NCBI RefSeq assembly: GCF_003852495.1
Contig: NZ_QAJI01000004.1
Location: 604,414-668,413, forward strand
Direction of reading: 5' to 3'
Length of the DNA: 64,000 nt
Source: Taibaiella sp. KBW10
GTDB taxonomy: Bacteria > Bacteroidota > Bacteroidia > Chitinophagales > Chitinophagaceae
Position numbers and translations under genes: made by a program. Below, piece by piece: positions 9,022-16,108 of the stretch. How positions within the stretch are numbered: the stretch's first letter is position 1; each line of letters opens with the position of its first letter. Under the pieces are notes generated by a model. The model was not told where the DNA came from and did no database searches. It saw nothing but the letters and a program-made list of their open reading frames with translations.

Positions 9022-9518
9022 TTTATCTGAAATCCGGATCTAGGCAACTATTTTTTCGTCCTTTTATGGCCACAAAAGGACGAAAAATGCTATCGCTGTG
9101 ATGAAAACAATAAGTAATCTGTACAAAACAGATCGCTTAGGACCGGTATTATAAATCCGGCGTTAAGAAAATCATTGGCTCGGTCGATAAAGGCGTAAAC
9201 CATTGTCTGAGCGCAGCGAGTTTGGTTTGCGACCGACCGACACCTTGATTTTTAGCCATGGATTTATATAGCCTTGATTTTTGGGCGCTACCTTTTGCAT
9301 CAAGGCAAAAGGTAGCATAACGATAAATGAAAACCAAAAGAATAAAGAAAGTCTTTATTTCCTAAAAGCGGATACTCAATTAATTTTAATAGCGTCTTGA
9401 TCCTGAAAATTAAAGGAAATGCAGCCAATAAGATTGATCGGAAGAAGACATATCGCAATCTTTCGCTATTGATCGGGCTGCTTCCTTTTACAGCATGCAA
9501 GCCCTGTGACGGAATATT
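9022..9518. repeat. Intergenic region carrying a degenerate repeat element
   Basis: No gene supported; two short minus-strand frames (9149-9337, 9300-9500) have no protein-like character. The region holds a long hairpin at 9052-9087, a second perfect 12-bp inverted repeat at 9287-9316 (GCTACCTTTTGC, loop of 6), and a block at 9340-9375 that contains CTAAAAGCGGATAC. Parts recur elsewhere: the first hairpin at 25361-25403 and the CTAAAAGCGGATAC block, inverted, at 24555-24568. It looks like an old non-coding repeat of REP/MITE type. Confidence 0.5.
9052..9087. terminator. Long hairpin, possible bidirectional terminator
   Basis: A perfect 14-bp stem TTTTTCGTCCTTTT/AAAAGGACGAAAAA with an 8-nt loop. 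It ends 66 bp after the dehydrogenase stop. The T and A runs are inside the stem, so it could terminate in either direction, but it also belongs to the repeat family noted above. Confidence 0.5.
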
Positions 9519-12500
9519 TTATTGCTTTACAATTTTATAAGACTGACCGTTGACGAGTATAGTGTAAATACCTTGGGACAATTGTCCCATATGTAACTGC
9601 AGCTGTTTACCATAATGTCTTATACCCACCATTATGGTCACGTCTTTACCCTGTTCGTTAAAAACCCGGATTCTATCTGATGATATATCTGTTTGGGCTA
9701 CGAGATAAACGAATTGTGTAACCGGGTTAGGATATACCTCCATCAAAGCTTGCGCACAATCAATATCATTTCTCAATACTTTGCTGTAGATCGATGCGCC
9801 GCCAATATAGTTAATCTTAATCCTAAAAAATCCGGCTCCGGGATAGGTGTAACTTTTTACAGTTCCATCCAGGATGGCCAGCGGACGCCATACTATGCCA
9901 TCTTTACTATAGCCCAGTTCAATACCGGATACGATTTCCGCATCCGTTGCGATAGTCCAGTTCAAAACAGTATGGCAGTCTTTGGTCTGTACAGAGAAGT
10001 CTTTGACACTAATCGGAAGTGGCGAAGGTATAGACAATATAAGCTGTTCGGGAAAGCCATTTTTGGTATTAAAACGCAGCTCGGTAGTGGTATCTCCCGG
10101 CTGCAGAGAAACATTGGCATTGGCGGAGTCTATAGCCCATAGTCCCCTTAATACGATGGTTACCGTATCGGTCTGCGCCACACGATGTAAACGGGAAGCG
10201 ACACCACTAATCTGTCCCCAGCTATAGGATTCATTAGCGGCCAGCAGGCCCAGGTTGGGGTTCGTAAGACTGACCTTTATCTTTTGCCCGCCATTCATTT
10301 TCCGGGTCATGATTATTGCAGGTTTATTGCTTTTAACAAACACGTCTGTGCTTGCCAGCGCGGCATTCTTCCACACGACATAGCAATAGGTAGAATCGGG
10401 CTTATGCAATACAATATGCGCCAGGCTATCCTGCTGTATTACAGAAAAGTAATTATTAAAATTTTGCAGGAAATCTGCAGTAGCTGCCCCACCCTGCACC
10501 TTTATACCATATTGATAGCTACCCACAGCCGGAGCGATTCCATGATCCAAATATGCTTTTGTAAAATTGCCGGTCAGTACAGACGTATTAGATTCATCCG
10601 GAGCAGACTGGCTCGCCCGGCTCAATACAACGGTATGGGCATTATAGCTGTTAGCCGGTACTACGTAGCCATTACCCATAGCATCAGTAGCCCACAGTCC
10701 GCCGCCATTCTGGCTAAAATTATAATTATTACCAGAAACGGTCGTTCCGTTTACCAGGCTGGTATTCGTACCGCTAATTGCATTCTGAAATAAGGTTGTA
10801 TGAATTGGGTATGTGCCACCTATATCCTTAATATTGGATCCCAGGCAAAGGATCTGATCTCCAAAGAAGAAATATGTCTTCAATGCAGTCATACCGCTTG
10901 TAGAATTATAATCTTTATAGTCCATTGCAAAAATACCGGAGGACTGATCCAGATGGGCATGCGCCAGAAAATCCTTTCCGTTCATTTGGCGCATGGCAAA
11001 GTTTGCCATAGTCGCAAAGGGTACATCAGCTACCGTCGTACCGGGAAGGTGCGCCCAGTCCCAGCCGGCGAAGGAAAGGCCATTGCTGTCCGGGCTTACC
11101 GGATTGCCGTGGGTCAGTATTTCCAGGACGCCTGCAGCACCGTAGGCGCCCAGCCGGTTTTCGGCATCCCCATTTTCAAAATGCCAGATGATCTTGCTGG
11201 TGCCTTTTACGCTTATTTGCCAGCCATTGTATTTATGTATACTAAGCCCTGCATACGGGAACCCGAAATGCCCGTTTGTCAGCTCCGCTAATGGCGCGAG
11301 ACCGGCATCCAGTACATTTACCATATCCTGTATGCCACCCATACTATGGATCATATTAATACTGAGCACATTACTTCTCTGCAGATTTGTATTAGCAGTA
11401 GGCGATAATGCCCAAAGCCTTACAAATTCACTACCTGCATCTGCATTGATGATGGGATCTGCCGCATACAAATAGGCTAAAGCAGGCCGGAGGATATTTA
11501 AGGATGAGGTATTTGTAGGGAACCGACCTGCTAATCCACGGGGCATGGTAAAATCGATACTGAATTTACGATAATTCATTACCGCTTTTTTAAGATTATC
11601 CTTCGCTACTGCACCCAACTGGTAAGGGCTACCGGAAAGCATGAGGCAGAGGATGGACGCCTGATGCAAGGCATCTACCCCATAGGTATTGGCATAGGCA
11701 CCGCGGTGGTGATAGGTTATAAAATCTGGCTTGATACAATCTGCCCAGCCATTACTAACTAATAGAGAATTATTGATAAAAGCCGAGAGATGATCCATAT
11801 TGGCCAAACGGCTTGCAGCAGTATCATCCTGTGCCAGCACATAACAAAGACGCTGCTGTAGAGAGGCCCTGATCACATCGCTGTTGTAACCCGGATAAGT
11901 AAAATTAAAGTAAGGAAATTCCGGAGCGACAAATTTGGTAATCCCGTTTAGCGCGCCCATGTGGTGTACAAATTTCCCGGCAGCTTTTAGTTCCTCTTTC
12001 ATCAAGAAAATAGCCGTGGCATAGGCAGAGGAGCGCAAAGCGATTCCGTGACTACTCGTAACTACTTCTTCGTTTCCTAAAATAAGGTCATACGCAAAAT
12101 CGGTGGTATCGCTTACACCTTTGGCCGCTATGTAATCAAAGATCATAAGGATCGTATCCCTTAATGTAGTCCGGTTATAATCCGGATTAGGACTGGTCGC
12201 TCCCCCGGGTATGCTATAGAGCATCACCAGCCGGATCAGCTTTTGCTCGGTCAGCAAAAAGAATTGGTTTTTGTCCACAGTCTGGTCAAAATTCCATGGC
12301 GCTCCAGGATTGGCAAAATCAAAGGCGGAAAGATCCCTGGCCGCTATACCCGCATTACGAAAGCGGATATAGCGGTCATTGACAATAGTGTGGCCATAGT
12401 TCACACTAGTGCCGCTAAGCCAATTCCGGTACTTTACAGCAACACTATTAATTGCTGTATTTTGTGTATAACTTACTGTGGCCCATGCCATCAACAGGAC

Positions 12501-12548
12501 TAATAATATAAATCGCTTCACAACATTGATTTTTAAGAAATTAAGCAT
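9519..12548 (-). CDS. T9SS-exported PL8-type polysaccharide lyase (chondroitinase/hyaluronidase-like)
   Basis: 1009 residues. Signal peptide to about residue 29 (VSYTQ). The alpha/alpha toroid fills about residues 40-420 and the beta-sandwich about 425-820. Marks of the family: FITYHHRGAYANTYG (His280/281, Tyr289), PRGLAGR (Arg342), and the beta-domain signature GWDWAHLPGTT at 495-505, close to WDWRRLPGTT of chondroitin AC lyases. Such enzymes cut uronic-acid-containing polysaccharides by beta-elimination. The C-terminus is a T9SS sorting domain (VYPNPVTQFVYLVAQ, RVFNEQGKDV, GIYTILVNGQSYKIVKQ), so the enzyme works outside the cell. No SusC/SusD pair or sulfatase is nearby, so this is not a classical polysaccharide utilisation locus. 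The exact substrate cannot be read from the sequence. Confidence 0.85.
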   Translation of the reverse strand: MLNFLKINVVKRFILLVLLMAWATVSYTQNTAINSVAVKYRNWLSGTSVNYGHTIVNDRYIRFRNAGIAARDLSAFDFANPGAPWNFDQTVDKNQFFLLTEQKLIRLVMLYSIPGGATSPNPDYNRTTLRDTILMIFDYIAAKGVSDTTDFAYDLILGNEEVVTSSHGIALRSSAYATAIFLMKEELKAAGKFVHHMGALNGITKFVAPEFPYFNFTYPGYNSDVIRASLQQRLCYVLAQDDTAASRLANMDHLSAFINNSLLVSNGWADCIKPDFITYHHRGAYANTYGVDALHQASILCLMLSGSPYQLGAVAKDNLKKAVMNYRKFSIDFTMPRGLAGRFPTNTSSLNILRPALAYLYAADPIINADAGSEFVRLWALSPTANTNLQRSNVLSINMIHSMGGIQDMVNVLDAGLAPLAELTNGHFGFPYAGLSIHKYNGWQISVKGTSKIIWHFENGDAENRLGAYGAAGVLEILTHGNPVSPDSNGLSFAGWDWAHLPGTTVADVPFATMANFAMRQMNGKDFLAHAHLDQSSGIFAMDYKDYNSTSGMTALKTYFFFGDQILCLGSNIKDIGGTYPIHTTLFQNAISGTNTSLVNGTTVSGNNYNFSQNGGGLWATDAMGNGYVVPANSYNAHTVVLSRASQSAPDESNTSVLTGNFTKAYLDHGIAPAVGSYQYGIKVQGGAATADFLQNFNNYFSVIQQDSLAHIVLHKPDSTYCYVVWKNAALASTDVFVKSNKPAIIMTRKMNGGQKIKVSLTNPNLGLLAANESYSWGQISGVASRLHRVAQTDTVTIVLRGLWAIDSANANVSLQPGDTTTELRFNTKNGFPEQLILSIPSPLPISVKDFSVQTKDCHTVLNWTIATDAEIVSGIELGYSKDGIVWRPLAILDGTVKSYTYPGAGFFRIKINYIGGASIYSKVLRNDIDCAQALMEVYPNPVTQFVYLVAQTDISSDRIRVFNEQGKDVTIMVGIRHYGKQLQLHMGQLSQGIYTILVNGQSYKIVKQ

Positions 12549-12920
12549 TTCATCAATGGTAAAATTATATTGTTCTTCTTTAGCTACACATCACCCTAAA
12601 AGGTGAATTTTTACAAAAACAGATGCTTTATGTTTCATCAGTAGACCCAACACTTATAATAATTAGCGCAGGAATAAAATCACAATAAACCATTCCATCA
12701 TTTGGGATGACCATAAAAGAATAGAAAATACCTACTTCATTAAGGCGATCGCCACCTATCATGAGTTCAATTGGTTTCTTGTATATTTATTTTGAGCCTT
12801 AAACGAGCCGGGTACACTGTACAACAATTGCAGCGCTAAGTACAAAATTATTATCGAAATGATGAAATCGGATAAGCACGGAACAGCTAAACACCGGATT
12901 ACGGTAAGGTATACCTCGGC
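12549..12920. other. Intergenic region
   Basis: Separates the lyase start from the stop of the small lipoprotein. AT-rich with no open frame of coding character. A short palindrome GTACACTGTAC at about 12811 is the only motif seen. Confidence 0.45.
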
Positions 12921-13445
12921 TTATTTTATTAGGGTCTGATCGATCTGCTTGGGATCCAGTGCTCCATCTATTTTCGTGTAAGTACCTGCAATGCTCGCTC
13001 CTCCGGAACAATAAAATTGCAAAGCCCCATCCGGTGTACCCGCTTCAGCACTTATCGTTATTGTGTTGCTCTGGAAAGTGTATACTACGGCTCCGGTTTG
13101 TAGTGCCGTTTTGTATATACCCTCAGCTGTTTTCACAGCTTTAGCATCCATCGTACAGGTAGCTTTTTTCTTATCGGCACGGGAGCGTATACGTATTTCA
13201 ATTTCTTTTGGTCCCAAATAATGAACCGTAACGCCAACCCAGTCATAGCCCTTGTTGCGTGCTGCATAATCCTGCGAAACATAATTATCGTCTGGACGAT
13301 GCGCATTACTGTCTTCCGCAACAACTGCAGGAATAGGATCAGACGGTTGGGGCAAGGGTTGTTGTACTCCGCTGCTGTCAAGACTATTGCAGGAAGCGCC
13401 GGAGAATAACATAAAAGCAATTGCTGTAAGCGTATTATATTTCAT
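12921..13445 (-). CDS. Putative lipoprotein of unknown function
   Basis: 174 residues. A short signal peptide ends in a lipobox (FSGASC, Cys19), followed by a Pro/Ser-rich linker of about 30 residues (PQPSDPIPAV) that would hold the folded domain away from the membrane. The rest has alternating beta-like strands (VGVTVHYLG, EIEIRIRSRA, VVYTFQSNTITISAE) and two cysteines, suggesting a small beta-sandwich. No family recognised. It follows two other small exported proteins (13461-13865, 13913-14248) in the same direction with a 15-bp gap, so the three are probably one transcript. Confidence 0.8.
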   Translation of the reverse strand: MKYNTLTAIAFMLFSGASCNSLDSSGVQQPLPQPSDPIPAVVAEDSNAHRPDDNYVSQDYAARNKGYDWVGVTVHYLGPKEIEIRIRSRADKKKATCTMDAKAVKTAEGIYKTALQTGAVVYTFQSNTITISAEAGTPDGALQFYCSGGASIAGTYTKIDGALDPKQIDQTLIK

Positions 13446-13460
13446 AAAGGGTTATTGCGT

Positions 13461-13865
13461 TTATTTATTATTATTACATTGCTGTGCCGCACTCATTCCA
13501 CTCAGAGAAAGATCCATGGCCTTTTTAGCCTGCTTGCGTGTGTCTTTCAGCGCGGCGGCATCATATGCTTTCTTACCGAAGGTGTAAGCCTCCAAGGCAT
13601 AGGTTTCTGCAAGCGGACAGTCACATTGGGGCGCATAAGATGCTGCTTGTTTGGCATAGTCCATACCTTTTTGGATAAATTTACGGGCAGCCTCAATTTC
13701 GCTGGCCTTACCGGCATCTTTAAATTTTAGGTAAGCCATTTCGGAATAGGTAACAACCATCATACAATTGCTACCTTCTGCCGCTTTAGCCTGAAGGAGG
13801 TTAAATGCCGGTAACATAAAAATGGCAATCGCAATGCCGGCAGTAAAGATTTTTTTTCGTTTCAT
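13461..13865 (-). CDS. Small exported helical protein
   Basis: About 134 residues from the ATG at 13865; a longer reading to 13937 would overlap the upstream lipoprotein gene and place 24 unlikely residues before the signal peptide (MKRKKIFTAGIAIAIF). The mature protein is Ala/Lys-rich and looks fully helical (EIEAARKFIQKGMDYAKQAA, TRKQAKKAMDLSLSG) with a CDC motif and two other cysteines. The spacing resembles a helical-hairpin or TPR-like repeat. No family recognised. It is the middle gene of three small exported proteins. Confidence 0.75.
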   Translation of the reverse strand: MKRKKIFTAGIAIAIFMLPAFNLLQAKAAEGSNCMMVVTYSEMAYLKFKDAGKASEIEAARKFIQKGMDYAKQAASYAPQCDCPLAETYALEAYTFGKKAYDAAALKDTRKQAKKAMDLSLSGMSAAQQCNNNK

Positions 13866-13912
13866 AAAAAAGGTTTTAAATAATGAACAATTTAGAAGAG
13901 GAACAGAAATAA

Positions 13913-14248
13913 TTAATCCAATTGCTTTCCGGTACATTGGTCCTTGTACACGATTACGTTGCCGAAGGTTACCTGACCATTTGCGTCTGTAACACTATAT
14001 GCATGTATCCCCGATTCCAGTTCAAACCGGGCAGTTCCCTGTGTATTGTCACAATCCGGTATCGAAGGCCATTGCAGGAGAATTTGCTTGGCGTTACCCT
14101 CAATAGTTACATTCATCCAACCACCATGCGCTCCTATGTCATTCGTCCAGAAAGTAATCCTTCCTTTTCCATCGGGTTCCTGTTTGTCGCATGAATTGAG
14201 CAAAAAGGTAAGGCAAACAAGCAAAAATATAGTCCGTTTATTACGCAT
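13913..14248 (-). CDS. Small putative lipoprotein
   Basis: 111 residues. Signal peptide with lipobox LLNSC (Cys20). The mature part is about 90 residues, predicted beta-rich (RITFWTND, WMNVTIEG, HAYSVTDANGQVTFGNVIV), with a Cys pair that could form a disulfide (PDCDNT and DQCTG). It resembles short beta-sandwich lipoproteins common in Bacteroidota, but no family name can be given. First gene of the three-gene small exported set, 47 bp before the start of the next. Confidence 0.78.
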   Translation of the reverse strand: MRNKRTIFLLVCLTFLLNSCDKQEPDGKGRITFWTNDIGAHGGWMNVTIEGNAKQILLQWPSIPDCDNTQGTARFELESGIHAYSVTDANGQVTFGNVIVYKDQCTGKQLD

Positions 14249-14586
14249 AATAGTGTATTAATGGTTTGTTATTATTAAAATTAATCAGAAATTATCAATA
14301 TATATTTATTTTCTCATTAATAATATTTGCTTAATTCAGGTTTACACAGATGTAGTCCGCGCCGTTTCATAAATACGGCAACAAAAATTCCGCTAATATA
14401 TATCGCTTCTTTTACCCCATAATGATGATATAAAAAATAGGCCGTTGATGGATAATCAACAGCCTATTTTTTATCTGGCAGCTACAAAGGCGGGGAACTG
14501 AATTCTTGTTGCTTAATGAGTCTGAGCCATTTTTGTTTAATTGATCAATAGAAGTAAAAATGATGCCGGAGAAATTAAATAGCCTG
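14249..14586. other. Intergenic region
   Basis: Promoter region of the three small exported proteins (very AT-rich at 14270-14330) and the terminator of the LolA-like gene at 14432-14472. No gene seen. Confidence 0.5.
14432..14472. terminator. Bidirectional-type terminator hairpin
   Basis: AAAAAATAGGC and GTTGAT pair with ATCAAC and GCCTATTTTTT, giving a long stem with A and T runs on both flanks. It serves the minus-strand gene that ends at 14587. Confidence 0.8.
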
Positions 14587-15819
14587 CTAAGGTTTCAGAA
14601 AAATGGCAGGGTCCACAGGTTCATTAATGCCAAATGTTGTATAGCTCAAGGTCATACCTGAAGGGGAATAATAAAAGGAAGATGCATATACAAAGCCCTC
14701 TGCCGTTTTCTTATAATCACCATAAGTTTCGATCTGCTTTGTAAACTTCCCTTCTATGGTTTTATGGATGGTTCTACGGCTTGCCAGAAAAGTATGGGCA
14801 TCAATCAGCAGAAGCACTATGGTGCCACTTTTGCGCGTTATTTTCAGGCTATAATTATCCTTTCCATCAAGCATTTCTTTACCTAAGAGTTCTACTTTGT
14901 TACCTTTCGTGTTATACTCAAACAGATCGCCGGTCAAATCCAGTTCCTCAAGTCCTTCCCTTGCGACAATAGCATCAGCGTTTACCGGTCGTCTTTGCCC
15001 TCTTACAGGAAAAAGTGTCCAACAGCCCGTGATTGATGTCACCGTGATATTTGAACGACCCTGAATTTCCAAATCCATACGCATACCACTATTCTGAAGA
15101 AAAGATAGTTTAGCCGGAATAGTCATGCCTTGTGCCTGCATCAATCCCTCCCCTTTCATCGTCTTTATTGATCTTAACAGCTCGGCACCTCCCTGAGCAT
15201 CTATGCATTTGCTTATGAGCTCATCGACGGTTACGATACCTGTGCTCTTCACTTCCTGTATATCCGTTTTTTCTGAGGCTATATTTTCTTGTTGTGCATA
15301 TTGGTCGGCAGCAATTTTCTTGCCCAGCTTCAAAAGCGAAAACAGGCGCTCTAATTGCGTGAGCAATGTATTAAGGGCTGTGTTATCTTCTCTATCAAAA
15401 AAGAATTCCACATAATATTCCCTTATTGTACTGGTATATGTTTCGTTAGTGTAGCATTTTGTTTTTACGCCTTCCGGAAAAGTCATCCGTAAAACACCGG
15501 CTCTGCCCGGGTATTTTACCTGATATACTTCGGCCACTTTTGACAAATCTATTGGCTCTGTTTCGTATCGGAATTTTGTGCCTTTTAGTTTTTTGTTGAT
15601 AATTTTGATCGCCTGCCCTGTACCGGATACAATTGCAAAATTGTTTTCCGGGAAATTTAATTCATAATTATTTTTCCCGTCATTATAAACCAAATTATTG
15701 GATCTGAGTTGAAATTGACTGATGGCTTTAGCTATAGAATCCACCTTCCCAAATGGAATTTGTGCTTTCAGGGTAAACCCTGTCAATAAAAGAATTGATA
15801 AAAAAATTATTCTGCTCAT
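14587..15819 (-). CDS. Exported protein with C-terminal LolA-like domain
   Basis: 410 residues from the ATG at 15819, which opens the signal peptide (MSRIIFLSILLLTGFTLKAQ); an in-frame ATG at 15888 would add 23 residues without hydrophobic character. Residues about 20-180 form an unrecognised domain. From about residue 195 (VTVDELISKCIDAQGGAELL) to the end the pattern fits the outer-membrane lipoprotein-sorting/LolA-like group seen widely in Bacteroidota (LRSIKTMKGEG, EELDLTGDLFEY, GKDNYSLKITRKSG, YGDYKKTAEGFVY). These proteins are thought to bind lipid-like ligands in the periplasm. No partner gene is adjacent, and the function is unknown. Confidence 0.8.
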   Translation of the reverse strand: MSRIIFLSILLLTGFTLKAQIPFGKVDSIAKAISQFQLRSNNLVYNDGKNNYELNFPENNFAIVSGTGQAIKIINKKLKGTKFRYETEPIDLSKVAEVYQVKYPGRAGVLRMTFPEGVKTKCYTNETYTSTIREYYVEFFFDREDNTALNTLLTQLERLFSLLKLGKKIAADQYAQQENIASEKTDIQEVKSTGIVTVDELISKCIDAQGGAELLRSIKTMKGEGLMQAQGMTIPAKLSFLQNSGMRMDLEIQGRSNITVTSITGCWTLFPVRGQRRPVNADAIVAREGLEELDLTGDLFEYNTKGNKVELLGKEMLDGKDNYSLKITRKSGTIVLLLIDAHTFLASRRTIHKTIEGKFTKQIETYGDYKKTAEGFVYASSFYYSPSGMTLSYTTFGINEPVDPAIFLKP

Positions 15820-16052
15820 AATTGTTAGCTTGTTTTTCCCGGTATTTGTTTTTGATCGCTGAAAGCACAAAGGTCGGCTAAGCAACAATCATATAAAATA
15901 CTCCAAAAGGGGTATTTATTGACCAAGGCGAAATGTAATTTCGGAATATACTATGTTCCCAGGTCAGGCAACACATTAAGCATACTTTATATATCCTTGT
16001 AAACACATCTACAAGTCGGCATTTTGGCGTTCAGCGAAAATATACCCCAAAT

Positions 16053-16091
16053 AAAAAGCGATGATCAATATGATATTGACCATCGCTTTTT
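16053..16091. terminator. Terminator hairpin after the beta-barrel gene
   Basis: Stem AAAAAGCGATG/CATCGCTTTTT with further pairing in TCAATAT/GATATTGA. A and T runs on both sides make it bidirectional. It lies 17 bp after the stop of the minus-strand gene at 16109. Confidence 0.82.
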
Positions 16092-16108
16092 GAACGCTAT
16101 TATAACTG

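Noticed and set aside
9149..9500. Two short minus-strand frames
   Set aside because: They lie in the repeat-bearing gap and cover the hairpin arms; no protein-like composition.
9519..12548. Possible polysaccharide utilisation locus
   Set aside because: No SusC, SusD, sulfatase or further carbohydrate enzyme within the window; the beta-barrel at 16109 is PF14905-like and paired with GLPGLI rather than SusD.
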